Of a DNA stretch of 64,000 bases, positions 32,616 to 45,099 are shown piece after piece. Source of the stretch: Vespa crabro (Eukaryota > Arthropoda > Insecta > Hymenoptera > Vespidae); assembly GCF_910589235.1 (NCBI RefSeq), contig NC_060959.1, positions 2,853,376 to 2,917,375 on the forward strand. The letters are read 5' to 3'. Numbering within the stretch: the stretch's first letter is position 1; every line of letters starts with the position of its first letter. Made by a program: the position numbers and the translations under genes. The notes under the pieces are model-generated. The model ran no database searches, was not told the DNA's origin, and worked only from the letters and a program-made list of their open reading frames with translations.

Positions 32616-34757
32616 TCATTTTAATTTAACCATTTTACAAAAATACATAGGACCCCAATTATAACCAATAGTAGGTATGACAATATGTCCATGTTTCAAG
32701 CCAAAATTTCCAAAATTAAACAATGTTTGCAATGGATCTAATGCATCCGACATATCTCTGTTAATATAATTTATCATTTTCATTAATTTTTGTTTAAATG
32801 TCCACATGGAAAAACTATCAAAAATATTAATAAAAATATAATACAATTTTTTATAACTTACTTTACAATTATAACAGTATTACTTTCTTCCCACATTCGT
32901 TTTAGTGCCATTTGTATAACCCCATCATTTTGTATAGGGCTAAGAGAACAGGTAGAATATACGACAGTACCACCAACAGTTACTAATTGCAATGCATTGC
33001 TGCAATATTGATAGCAGTAATATAGTTAATGGCAAATAAAAGTATATTTAAAATATTTATCATACTAACAATAAAATATCTGCTTGGATTTCTGGCATTC
33101 GCAATCTTTCTTTAATTCTTGTAGGTTTAAAAATATTGTTATTATTTTCATGTAATACATGTCTATCTGTTGTACATGGGACATCAACAAGTATCTATAA
33201 TCAAAGTTAAAAAAAAACAATTATAACCAAGGATATTGAAACTGATACATATAAAATAAATCACTTTCTTATACTATATATAGTACCTTATTATATACGT
33301 CTTTATCATTAATTTTACGTGCATCTTCTTCTGTTATAAACAATTTGTCATTTAACTGTCCTATATCTGCTATGTATTGATTTAATACTTTTTTTATTCT
33401 GTTTACTCTAGACTGCGAGAGATCATTTGCTACCACTAAATTGGGCATAAGTGTTTGCAAAATTGTTAGAGTCTTGCCTCCAGGTGCTGCACACATATCT
33501 AATACATAATCACCTAATTGTATGTCAAGAGCCAAGATAGGTAGTATTGAGCCTCCATCAAAAAGATAATAATCTACAATAAAGCAATACATTGAAATAC
33601 AAAGCAGGTAAAATAGATAAGTAATACAATAAATAGATTTAATACTAAAGGTAGAAATAGTGTTATATCAAACCTAATACTCCAGTGGATCCTTTTTTTG
33701 GGACTGAAAATTTTTCTTCGCTAAACTCTTCATATGTATACAATTTAAGATGTTTTGGAAAAGATAAAATTTTCTCTTTTTCCACGGGTATCTTAAAATC
33801 AGCTGCTTTTTGATAATATTCATAATGTTCAGATTCTAAAACCCATTCATCCATACCTATATTAAAATAAAAAGAAAACTGAAACACTTTCTGCAGATAT
33901 TTCTTATATATGCATATTGAATAGTATATTTACGAACCTTTCAATTTTGTTACTGGTACAAATTCATAAAGTCCTGCTAAACCATCAGAGGGAAGAACAA
34001 TACGATTGCTGTCAATGTTCACATCATTTGAATCTTCTGCTATAGATTTTAAATGTACTAATTCTAATGATTTATTAATATTGATGTTACTATCATTGTT
34101 CTCTGTATAAGTCAGTGAATCTGGAGATGATTTATAATCAATTGGATAAACCGACTGTACTTTTGATATTTGTCTTTCTGATATTATATTATCCATTCGA
34201 TCATTTAACTTAATAGTTTCCTTTGACTTCTTTTGAAACCTTTGATCTTGTACATTTTCCATAAATGCATCATATATTAACTTCAAATTTATCGCCCCAG
34301 AATTCTACAATATATAAGTATTGACAAAAGATAATTCTTTAAATTTTATACAGAATATATATAATTATTATACCTCCAAAGACGTTTGTATTCTTTTCAC
34401 ATCGCTAAAATTATTAACCACTGCTATATATTTGTTTTCCTCTTGTAGCAATGCGGTTCTTATGTCCTTCCACGCTTTTCCATATACTTTATCATAGAAG
34501 TCGTCAAAATATGCCAATGCTCTGTTCTTATGTGTCTTTTCCTTCCTAATTACAGACTTTAATATATAAAATACTTATAATATACAGTAGTGTAATAACC
34601 GGAACATAAAAGAAACAAGTAACAAAATTAAGAAAGCTTCAATATAAAACTAAATAAATTATATTAAAATTCTTACCCAATGATTTGAACCATGCTTAAA
34701 TCTAACAAATATTTTTAACAATTCTTGGGCTTTCAACCATTTAATTAAAAATGCCAT
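32616..34757 (-). CDS. Nsun4: NSUN4-like mitochondrial rRNA cytosine-5 methyltransferase
   Basis: NSUN4 methylates a cytosine in mitochondrial small-subunit rRNA and, with an MTERF4-type partner, helps assemble the mitoribosome. Eight exons join in frame with GT/AG borders: 34757-34677, 34556-34374, 34304-33938, 33856-33674, 33573-33287, 33194-33070, 32999-32862 and 32814-32616, giving 520 residues. The basic N-terminus (MAFLIKWLKAQELLK) suits mitochondrial import. Residues 50-85 hold DDFYDKVYGKAWKDIR and VVNNF, as in NSUN4. The SAM-binding loop is LDMCAAPGGKT (296-306). Motif IV is DVPCTTDRH (Cys374) and motif VI is VVYSTCS (Cys426), the two family cysteines; that in motif VI is normally the nucleophile. 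The C-terminus ends GPMYFCKMVKLK. It is longer than the human protein (384) mainly because of an Asn/Ser-rich insert in exon 3. No lesion is visible. Confidence 0.95.
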
Positions 34758-35640
34758 TTTGAGATGACAATGATTAAATCTAGTCTGAAACATTTAAATT
34801 TTAACTCATAATCAAAAATTATCTTCAATAGGTTATGTTAACGGAAAGAGGAAAACGCCTCCTACATAAAAATATAGCACATATCGAATAGGCTCTTAGA
34901 ATTAATCTGCTAGATGGCGTGACATGCAAAAATTTAGATCGATTAGTCAGAAGAAGTCATCGAAGTCGATTAACCGTTAGAAGATTGCAATGCGGTAAGA
35001 GATGTAAAAAGAGAATGGCGCGAACCACACACTGAATACGAAGAAAGAGAAAGAGAGAAAAAAAGGCAAATGCGGATACAAGGATTGGAAGTATGGTCAA
35101 CCCCATCTTTGAGTTACAACTTGTATACAACTTGCTAAATGATAGATACCATTGGAAGACTCGATCGACTATACGCTTACTTTTTTCCTGCCATGGTCTT
35201 TAACAAATTCCATAAACAAACAAGAACGCTTCCGTAAAAAGCAAAACAAGCCCATACATACATATGCATATATACTTATGCACTCTCGTACGTGATATAT
35301 TACCTTATATTTACGTTTACGCATGTAAATACATCGAGCAAAATTATCGAACCGATGTAATATAGAGACGACAAAATCGACATCTTAACAATTCACGTTG
35401 AGGAAACAGAATCAAACAATTTATATTGTTGTAAATAAAAAACCAATAGGTACAATAAAAAGAAAGGTACATATTAAATAAGTCAAAAGTTCTTACCTGA
35501 TCACTTGATATTCATTCTGAAAATTTTTTTAATTGTTTGACTTTGTCGAACTTTATATTAGACCGTTGCAAGAAAATTTCGGTTTCGGATTACGTAAGTG
35601 AAAATGCAAATCGTATCCTAAAGAAGGACGTGCGAACGTT
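34758..35640. promoter_or_regulatory. Upstream region of the NSUN4-like gene
   Basis: On the minus strand, TTTCAG ends at 34785, 28 bp before the ATG. It could be either the acceptor of a 5' untranslated intron or an initiator-like start. The next 800 bp are AT-rich with moderate CG content, and a GA-rich patch lies at 35041-35065. No TATA box at a convincing distance is seen. Confidence 0.35.
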
Positions 35641-37110
35641 CAAAAAGGAGGACGAGAGTGCAGCGTGAAGTCATACCGTCGCATAAATTCCGCGCCAAAA
35701 GCGTAAGTCGTAAAAGGAGAGAGAAGCCCGGATGATAACCCTATAGCCCTCCGAACTGGCATAGCATTTCTCGGTGAAAGTCTCTCTCTCTCTCTCTCTC
35801 TTTTTCTTCCTCTCTTTCCCCTTAACGAGAGAATGGAGATGAGAGAGAAGACGAAAACCGTATAAGCAGAGTTCACCGTATTCTCAAGAGGGACGTGAAG
35901 GAGAACACTCGCATGGACAAGACGATCGTCATCGTCATCATTTCACCGTTCCCGACGACGGCTTCTCCTTCGAAGAGAAGGAAGAAAGCCAAGAAGAGCA
36001 AACGGGGTGCGGTGTTGTACCCTCTTACTCTCTTTCTCTCTCTCTCTCTCTCTCTCCCTCTCTCTCTCTCATATGCACATATAAACACCATACGTAAAGA
36101 TAGATAGACGCAACACATACGTAAATGCAAACATGTGTATACGTCTATAATGCGTGTATTTGTGTTCTCTCGTCCTCACGTATACACGCATACACACGCA
36201 TATACGAGTTGACTCCTCCTCCTCCTCCTCTTTCTCTCTCTCTAGAAGAGCTGCCGCCAAGCGACGACCCGAATCTCTCTCGACGGCGAAGCTGCTTTTG
36301 TGGATCTCTTCATGAGAAGCACGTTGGACGCGATTTGTCGGCGTCCGGGGTGCGACGGGAACTCGGGGAAGATCGTAAGGCAATGCACTGTAAGGAGCTC
36401 ACTTCTCCTCCTTTTCCTCTGTCTCCCCACCCTCTCTCTCTCTCTCTCATTCTCTCTCTTTCTCTCTCTCGTTCTCGCGCCCTGCCCGTTTTCTCTACGT
36501 TCCACCTCTGAGTTCACGCTCTCTACCACTCTCTCTCCCTCTTCCTCCCTTCTCGATCTTTCTCTCTCTCATTCTTTATTTCTTACTTTCTTTCTCTATC
36601 CTTCTAGGAAAGGGCGCGTTAGAGCGGGTGCACTACTCGTGATATCCTCGTGATTTCCAACATGAACGTTGCCATTACCTTTCGCTGCTGCTTTGGTTGT
36701 CTTCCAATGCGCCCTCTATCGACGGAAATTTTGATGAGGGTTCTCTTCGTTGCATATCTACCGATGGATATCCCGACGATGCGTAGCGATGGACAACGCA
36801 AGGGAGAGCATAGACCAAAGGACTCGGAAGTTACGACGTCCGGTGCTGAGCGATACTATGTCTCGTTTCCTGTTGTCGCTGACCCTTGCCTCCCTCTTCT
36901 TTTTCTCTCACCCTAGCTAGCTAGCGTGACCTCACTTCAAAGAATATCGATTTCGATTGAACGAATACACGTGAAAACAGCAAGTTTCGATCTAATCATT
37001 TTCGAATTTTATTTCATATCTAACAAGGCTGTTTTTATTTTCTTATTCTTTTTTATTAAGTATGGAACTTTTGTCCAATTTGTTCTGAGGGAGAAGGATC
37101 ATGTCTTGTG
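35641..37110. other. GC-richer island with CT tracts, possible promoter or 5' exon DNA
   Basis: CG dinucleotides are frequent and CT tracts occur at 35781-35801, 36033-36070, 36232-36243 and 36425-36470. Open frames on both strands here are arginine/serine/leucine strings created by the repeats. A non-repetitive block lies at 36300-36400 and another at 36640-36900, but neither shows a recognisable protein. Confidence 0.45.
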
Positions 37111-37355
37111 ATATGGAATACGTGACATTTTTGAAAGAAATACATGAAGAAATGCTTAGGTATTTAAATAAGATATAAAGACAAATGAAACTAAAATATC
37201 ATTACATGATTTTTAAACGATTTATTTTTAAACGATTCTTATTCGAATGAATCAAATTGAATTTATTCATGAAAAATTACATACGATATACTATCATACA
37301 AATAGAAATGAAAAAATACCTTAAAATCTCCCCGTGGTCATATATGTTGTTCATA

Positions 37356-37356
<1 letters not shown>

Positions 37357-37400
<44 letters not shown>
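37357..37400. repeat. (CGT)n trinucleotide repeat
   Basis: About 14 uninterrupted units. They give poly-Ser or poly-Val in open frames that I take to be artefacts. Confidence 0.97.
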
Positions 37401-37401
<1 letters not shown>

Positions 37402-37904
37402 TCTACAGTTCACTTTCGTTCCGATTCTCTCATCACGTGCGTGCGTGCGTGCATGCGTGCATGAAGCGATGAGCGACCGTCATGCAGGGTCGTTGAACGA
37501 GCAAGGGGTACCGAGGACTACAGTAACGACTGTACCGACCAATTTCTCTCGACCCTATACGAGATGCATATATACATACGAACATACAAGTACAGTGCCT
37601 CGCAATAATCTTCCCCAAGAGTATGACATACCTTTGTGTACTTGAGATTTTATTATGAGCTAGCCCATGCCCATATCTTATTTCATAATAGTTATTAATC
37701 GAATATGAGTTAATTCTTAAAACAGCTCTTGTCGAAATGATCGATATGCCAGATATTATTTTACATAAATGATTATGATTTTTACCACTACAAATAAGAA
37801 AATTTGACGATACCATGCTTTTAAATTTGCTCGAAATTTGTATTCTTCCTCCCTACCTCTTACAAAATAAACTCTTTCGATATTACCGGACGATGTGCGA
37901 GGAG

Positions 37905-37942
37905 GAAAGTAGGTAGGTAGGTAGGTAGGCAGGTAGGTAGGT
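37905..37942. repeat. (AGGT)n tetranucleotide repeat
   Basis: About nine AGGT units with one AGGC variant, inside non-coding DNA. Confidence 0.93.
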
Positions 37943-38893
37943 GGACAGACGGAAGTCAGTTTAACGGTATCGTTTGAGAGCTCCGTAACTTTTCTTCATG
38001 GTTTATGTACGATGCGTATATTTAATAAAATTCATGATTCTTTTCTTCTTTTTCTTTTTTCAAAAAATTTGAGAACGTGTTAATTTAAGCAAAAAATATA
38101 TTTTATCATATAGTATATAGAAAAATATTTTTTTCAATTCAATTTTCATTAGATCACGTTTGAAATATTAATTCATACTATTAATATCTTTCTTTTATTT
38201 TTCAAAAAAAAAATAAATCGATAAACTTTAATAGTAACAATGCCGTGATAGCAATTCATTATTGACTCGAAATACGTTAAATTATTACAGCGACATGGCT
38301 TAGTTACTTCGATTGTGATAGGGTTGTAGGAAAACAATGGGTGTTAGAAAGACGGGGCGTTGACCCCCAAAGAGCCAAGCCGCTCCCACACTACATTACG
38401 TCAGGCTACATCCAACGCATTTTGCCTGTCTTCTTTTCTATCGTAACATGAAGTTTTCACTTTCGGTATTATTTCGCGATATTAGATTTTGAAATGTACA
38501 GAAAAATAATTTCTTTTGTAATTTCTAAGGAAACGAAACACTTCTATAAAAGATACCTACATAGACTACTGAGAAAGAAAGATATAAAAGCGATAAACAT
38601 GTTCATACTTGCATCGAACCGTTGCTCCCCTTTTTTTGAAGGATGATAACAAAGATAAAAATATATTGCTTTATCATTACACTCTAAGGATTTCCACAAG
38701 GCATCTGCTATGTAAGAATCTGATAAATCTGTTAAAAAAAAAACAGAAGAATCTCCAAGAATTTGATTTTTATAGATTAACTTTACGATAGAACCTTATA
38801 ACAGAATTTATGACATCACCTGCGATACCAACAGAGGGTCACCATAATCTTACTTTTTCGAGTTACAGGTTGCCAACAAAAGGACACAACTGT

Positions 38894-38895
<2 letters not shown>

Positions 38896-38967
<72 letters not shown>
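38896..38967. repeat. (CT)n(AT)n compound microsatellite
   Basis: About 10 CT units pass directly into about 25 AT units. Confidence 0.97.
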
Positions 38968-38970
<3 letters not shown>

Positions 38971-40110
38971 GAAATATATAAATCCTTGAGGCTGACTTTG
39001 TTCTACAACAAAGCATAGCTGCACGATTATGGAAACTACCTGCTGAGGTACATTAAGGGGTTCTGCGTAAGGGAATTGGTTGGCCCATTCTAAGGGAGTA
39101 AAGGGGAATTCTCAACGTTGGTAATGGTGATCGTGGTAGTGTTGCTACTGCAACCTGTTGCAATCACCCCGACAGACAGACGCAAAGAGGGAGACTTCTC
39201 TGACCGGTCTCAAGCATATCGCTAACTTTATAATAACCATAGAACTTTTTATCTTGGTGTAAAGTGTACAGGTAATACTACGCCCCTTCATTATTCGAAT
39301 AATGAAAGTATCTGATGCATAATGTCGTAGCTAATTGCCGATTTAATCGAATCCACTTTTTTCCACCATCAAATCAAAAAGGGGTTACTTCTTTGTCGTG
39401 GAAATTATATTTATGGGAATTCTTTACTAATTAAAGTGAGGCGATTCTTTATAAAACAGTTTCAACGAACTTAAAACATCATCCTCTTATTGTGAACAAA
39501 TTAATCATGCAAGATTTAGAATAAATCAAGAATAAAAACGTTCGTTTATATAGAATTAAGAACCGGTGATACGTCACTTTTTCAATTTGATCGATTTATA
39601 ATTTTTTCAAGCAGAAACAAGGTCGTGTCTTCTACTCTCTTTGAATCGAATCGAAATCAACTTTGCTACTGCAACCTGTCTACCTGCTCGACCGCAGGAA
39701 ACACGGGGTGAAAAGGGAGACAAGAAAGGAAAGGAAAAAGGGAAGGAAGGGGAACGAACGGTCGAACAAAGCGGCGTATTCACGCGTCAGAAATCACCAT
39801 AGCGTGACGGTAGGGTGGTCTTACAGTAAAGAGAGAAAGGAAGAGAGAGAAAGACCTACAGGACCTCCTTCGGTATTTCACTGTCGCAAACACTTGTCGC
39901 GTATTTATCCCCTGGGAGTAGTCGTCCAGTGTAAAGTCCAACGTCTGCCCCTTTTATCGTATAAATTAAAAGGACGATAAAGCGTGTTACCCTATACGTT
40001 GAATGCTCTTTTTAACTGCACACATCGAGCGTAAAAAAAAGTAGTCGTTATTTTGTATATGATAAACACATGTGTATGTGTTGTATTATATCTAGCTTAT
40101 AGCATATGAG
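38968..40110. other. Non-coding DNA with GA-rich patch
   Basis: Mixed composition, with a purine-rich block at 39690-39760 and 39828-39855. The open frame over this block has a low-complexity Lys/Arg/Glu composition typical of purine tracts. No gene recognised. Confidence 0.45.
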
Positions 40111-40117
40111 ACCATAT

Positions 40118-40152
40118 AAATGTGTATATATATATGTATATATATATCATAT

Positions 40153-40187
<35 letters not shown>

Positions 40188-40230
40188 TATATCATATATC
40201 ATACATATATATATATATATATATATCATA
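40118..40230. repeat. AT-rich repeat with ATATC variants
   Basis: Alternating TA is broken by regularly spaced CATATATCAT units, giving two blocks with dyad symmetry. Confidence 0.9.
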
Positions 40231-40799
40231 TAATTAAATCTATATTGTGCTACATACAAATGTCCCTATATAATATTTATATTGTATATATAGCATGTAA
40301 AATTTTATTACTATTTAATTATATTACTATTTTTTTACTATTTAATATATAGTATAAAACATTTTGGCGTATTCAAGAAAACCTTATCTTTACTTTAGGT
40401 AAATGTTTCATCATTCAATAGATTAACAGATTTAGAATATAACTGTCGAATATAATAACGTAAGGTAATATGGATAAATAGTTGAATATATGTGTACATA
40501 TATGTATGCCTATATATATTTTTTTCTTTCTTTCGTATAATTTAAAATATATAATCACTACTTGGTGTATACGAAAAAGACAGATCAGTGAAAGAACGCT
40601 AGAAGAGAACTTGTGTCTTTAGTAGGTCAACACCGATGTCTTCCTTCCCTTCGAAGATTGCGTCACCGTGGTACTCGACTCGCGCCCGCACAGTCAACAG
40701 TAGCACGTTCCGCATCGTTGGTATATGTGAAGACCTATCGCATGTATAGAGGGACTCTATTGTAGTATGTGCATATGATCACCCACTAGTCCACCCACC

Positions 40800-40840
40800 T
40801 ATAAAACTACGAGCTACGTAACAATGTGACCACGTCAGTT
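40800..40840 (+). promoter_or_regulatory. Possible core promoter (TATA plus initiator)
   Basis: TATAAAA at 40800-40806 is followed by GTCAGTT, an arthropod initiator-like sequence, with its A at 40837. The spacing of 37 bases is a little longer than usual. The upstream 180 bp are GC-richer than the surroundings. No exon is recognised downstream. Confidence 0.25.
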
Positions 40841-41949
40841 ATCATCTTTTCTCAAAAAAAATACATAAAATATGAAATATATATTTGAAATCAAATAATA
40901 TCTTTACAGTCTATCTTTAATTAATATATGTAACTATTTATTTATGTAGGAACATCGAAATATTTCAAGAAATTAATAAAATTTTGAAATACATTTTCGA
41001 CATTAGCTTATAAACTTGTCTTTGTGCTTCTTGAAGAAAAAAACTATTTTCTCTATTTTTTTATAATTTTAACTTAAACTGATTCCTCGATCAATCCGAA
41101 AGATGACAACAAAAAGATAGTTCTAAAAGTTCCCTGATGTTTTAAATGTGCTGAAAAATTACATGATAATCGATAATATCTGTAAATAATCATTTTCTAA
41201 TTCATTAATTATTTTTATTTTATTCAAACTGTAAACCCAAAACTATAAATTGATTATTATTGTACGGGAATAAGATAAAAGAAATGATCTAGGGAATTTT
41301 ATTCGTAAAGGAAAAGAGACAACCTCGGTAACCGACTTGAAGATCGATGAACGAAGGAAAGCTTTACAAGCGTTCACATGTAGACGAGTGTTGAAAAAGA
41401 ATAGGAGGCAACAACGGTAGAAAGGCTATGCGGGTCGGGGTCGAGTCATGTATATCGATGCTCGCTCGCATGAATTTTTCATAATTTCTTACGATTTTGA
41501 AAAGCCTGTTGGACGGCATGCATTTATAATTTTATAAATCCAATAACCTTTAGCGAAGGTTTATGACATTCGATCTCTTAGTCTAATGTCAAGCTAATTA
41601 AATCAGTTTTATAATTGATCTCAACGTATGATAAAGAAAAAGAAAGTAATAATACATCTAAAGTATATGAAGAACGAGTGAAAGTTTAAGTCGACAGAAT
41701 AGAAGATATCGACGTGGAAGAAGTACTTTTTCTCTTTAGAGTACTACCACCACCACTACCATATTAAAGCTACTGACTAACACGTGCACCGTGTTTCTTT
41801 AGGTCGTTAGCGAAGGCGCGATAAGCAGCGAACAATCCTGAACTGAGGAGGTATCGACGCGTGAAAAAGCAAAGGATAAAATAAATACAAAGAACGAATG
41901 AATATAGAAGTGAGAAAGGAGTACGACGATCATCCTGAAGGTAAGAGGA

Positions 41950-42600
41950 AGCTATAGGTAAGAGGGGAAGAAAGGTGAAAAGCAAGGAGTGAAAGATATT
42001 GATAATCGAGGAATCCGGGAACTCAGAACTGTTTGAACGGTTGGCTGCCGCAGACGCAAGGTCGTTGTCCTTGGGGGATCAACGACCCCTCGACGAGGGA
42101 TGCCATGGTGGGGATATGCGTATGCCTCCCCGTCCACGACAACGCCGCCGTCTGGCTATAAGGGCGCCTCCAGGTTGGGTTAGACTTAGGGTTAGACTTA
42201 GAAGTCAGAGAACAGGGATGCGGACAGTCACGTAGGTTATATGGATAGATGGTCGGGTAGTAGTCATAAGAAGGAGAAAGAGAGAGAGAGGAAAGGAGAG
42301 AGAAGGAAATAGAGACAGAAGGAAAGAGAAGAAGAGAGAAGAGAAGAGAGCGGACAGGAGAAACGGTTAGAGAGAGAGGAGAGAGGGAGGATGATGGAGA
42401 GTGGAGTAGAAAAGGGTGGGGAGGGGAATGAGAAAGGGGAGGAAGAGTGGGAGGAGAAGAAAGACTCGAGGAGCGAAAAAGAGGTTGAAAGCCAGCCCGG
42501 GGATAGAAAGTCTGTACTGTGTGACGACGCAAGGAAGGTGCGTCGAGGTAGGCAAAGGGCTATAAAACATGGCAAAGGCGAGTTTCGCTATGACGATGAA
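41950..42600. other. GC-rich island followed by purine-rich tract
   Basis: 42000-42240 has many CG dinucleotides and a short direct repeat (GGGTTAGACTTA twice at about 42178-42202). 42270-42480 is nearly pure GA on the plus strand. The long Ser/Leu/Pro open frame on the minus strand is only the reading of this tract. Confidence 0.5.
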
Positions 42601-43042
42601 AAGAAATCTCGATATGCCCAATAAAAAGGGCTGATGATGTTATTTTTCTCTTTAGATCGAATTCGCTCAAGGTCATTTACCAGGGTGGTGTATTCTAATA
42701 AGTTTCAAAATCGTCCGTGAAAATTTAGTTTTATTTTATTCTCTTTCACATTCTTTTTGTAACCAGTATATTTATTCCTAATAGTCTTTGAATCATGTTC
42801 GATATTTAACAAGAAGTCTGGAGCAAGAGGATTTCAATGTTAATAAAGAATACTTCGTACGAGAAAAGAATTATAAGTAGATAACACACGCCATAAACAC
42901 CCCACAATCCACTGCATCTGGAATGTAGTGTGATGTAGCCTCTAGGAGCATAACGGAACGTCTTGGGACGATTATAGGACACATGTGGAACATTTGAATA
43001 ATAATCTAAGCAGAGCAAGGCACATTATTTTGAATACTTCGA

Positions 43043-43063
43043 TATATATATATATATATATAT

Positions 43064-43101
<38 letters not shown>
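43043..43101. repeat. (AT)n(GA)n compound microsatellite
   Basis: About 11 AT units are followed by about 17 GA units with small interruptions. Confidence 0.93.
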
Positions 43102-43255
43102 GGAGAACACGCGTATTTTGCATTATGAATATTTGTTATCAATAAAAAATCATTCAAATTTCCAATGATATTACTAAAGTAAAACCGATTTAAAGGATTT
43201 CTTTCGTTTTTTATTTTTAATCAAAGAAGTCAATGTCGTCGATTTTTGAAAATAG

Positions 43256-43399
43256 ATCTAGAGCCAGAGATGTCACAGTTCATAGAAACCTTAAGGAAGC
43301 ACAGGACGATAGCTGAATCCTTTTTGGACGCTGTAGATCGGGGCAACTTGGGCCAGGGAGCAATGGCCCTTCCAGTCATCCCCTTTCTCATATATATAA
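43256..43399 (+). CDS. Candidate internal coding exon, family unknown
   Basis: The 144-base block is open and bordered by an acceptor (TTTTTGAAAATAG, after a T-rich stretch) and a donor (ATAA/GTAAGG). Its length is a multiple of three and both borders have the same phase, so it could be included or skipped without breaking a frame. The peptide begins LEPEMSQFIETLRKHRTIAE, continues SFLDAVDRGNLGQGAMALPV and ends IPFLIYI: a charged helix-like half, then a hydrophobic half that could be a membrane segment or core helix. Base composition is near 50 percent GC between AT-rich flanks. I do not recognise the family. The opposite strand is also open, so coding needs to be tested. Confidence 0.45.
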
Positions 43400-43473
43400 G
43401 TAAGGCATGCACGCCGTTACTCGCAGTTACGGTTACTAACTTTTTCCTTTTATCAAACAAAGGAATTCTTTAA

Positions 43474-45080
43474 CTCTTTTTTTTGAGCTTCCTTTCTGAA
43501 ATGTCAAATATTTCGATTCTTTTACTGTGTCCTTTCTAAACAAAGAATATATTTATACTAAGAATTTCCAGGATATGTCGGCGTAAAAAATAAAAGAAAA
43601 TGTTAGATAACCAAAGTACTTTTCATTTCACAGGAAATAGAAATAAGAATACAGGCTACCATTCTATTTCCTTCTAATCGTGGTTACTCAGAATATCCTT
43701 TGCGGTCGACGATGGATAAGGATATCTACCTTGAACATTGGATGACCATCCAGTCAACGAGGTAAAAGACTAAGACTCGATGAAATCTTATTGACTCGAA
43801 ACTAGCTTCTCTATTTCTAGCCCTTTCTATTTGTCTTCTCATTAAAATACTTTGCTTTAACTCGGAAGGGCTACCATGAAACATCAGAGGGAAAGTATCG
43901 TGCTTCGATGTATGTAAGAGTAGTAAGATTGAATATCGTCCACGCCTTACTCATAGTATAACCAGTTAGATAAGATATAAACACGCGTTACCACTGTTAG
44001 CGAAGTTCTTATTTTTTTCCAGATATATGTGACTTTATATTGTGTAAAAAAGAAAAGAAAAAAATGAGAAAGCTGGAACTTTCCATTTCTATGTTTTCTC
44101 TTTTAATACTCATTACCTAGATTTTTTCTTCATTTTTTTTAAGTTATGGGCGTAAAATACATGACACGTGTGTCGATTATATCGAAGTGAAAGAATGATA
44201 GGGATCATTATGTGTAGCAACGATGCCGTTGAACGATGAATTGGAGAAGCTATCTCGCCCTACGACATCTTATTCCATCCTTCGCTTCAATAGTCCTAAT
44301 TAGGTATATAGCGAAGATATTCGTTACGATATCGTACAAGCACACAACGTGGCCATGAATGGGGACATTATCTTAGCTTCCTTACAATATTTGTCTTTCT
44401 AAAATCCGTACGATCGAGAGCCTTACTGTATTTGTATTATTAGTTGTTTTAAAAACTCGAGATTATTGGAAAAATTAGAAAAAAGAAAAGACAAATACCC
44501 ATAATCTTCAAAATTTAGATTTTATTTTGGCTATCCTTTCAAAAATCATTCGTAGAACATAAGTTACAAATATATATAGTATTTGTACACATAAGCTACA
44601 GTTACATAAGTTGTAGCGAACGTTGGCCTGCATCATCGCTTACGATCGCCTGAAACATTAATGTGATCCATCGTGCTATGTTCCTCGTCCGACAAGGCCA
44701 TAACGTATATACCTAATATGTACAGTCATAACGTTTCTGTTCACCGAACATTCATTCGAAACAGGTTCTCTTTCGGTATCCTTTGTTAGAAAAAAAGAAA
44801 AAAGAAAAATAATGTCTTCTTTAATTGGATGAACGTGAAAACTGTTCACGGTTTAGTATTTATTAATATCTTTTTTATCTTTTAAAGGAAGACGATTGAA
44901 ATTCGTTTCCTGTTTATTTTCTTTTTTTCCTTTTTCTTTTTTTTTTTTAATCGAGCAACGTAAATCGATATCATCGTTTAATTCGAAAATATGAAGAGCT
45001 CTCAAAGACGCTTAGCTTAGAGTTCATTCGAAAAGTCATTCGGTTCGCGTCGAGCTGAAGCACTTGGCCATTTCTCAACC
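43474..45080. other. Non-coding, probably intronic DNA
   Basis: AT-rich with short T runs (for example near 44940). No repeat ends, RNA genes or coding frames recognised. Confidence 0.4.
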
Positions 45081-45099
45081 CTTTCTCAGTTACGTCACG

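Noticed and set aside
36125..36653. Long overlapping open frames on both strands (117-128 codons)
   Set aside because: They are readings of CT tracts (Ser/Leu one way, Arg/Glu the other) with no domain and no splice support.
37433..37816. 127-codon minus-strand frame
   Set aside because: No domain or repeat-free conserved block; the plus strand is also open over part of it. Treated as chance.
42178..42202. Telomere-like GGGTTAGACTTA direct repeat
   Set aside because: Only two copies, and the spacing does not match the insect TTAGG telomere repeat.
42023..42532. 169-codon minus-strand frame
   Set aside because: Most of it is Ser/Leu/Pro/Phe from a GA-rich tract; nothing recognisable in the remaining GC-rich part.
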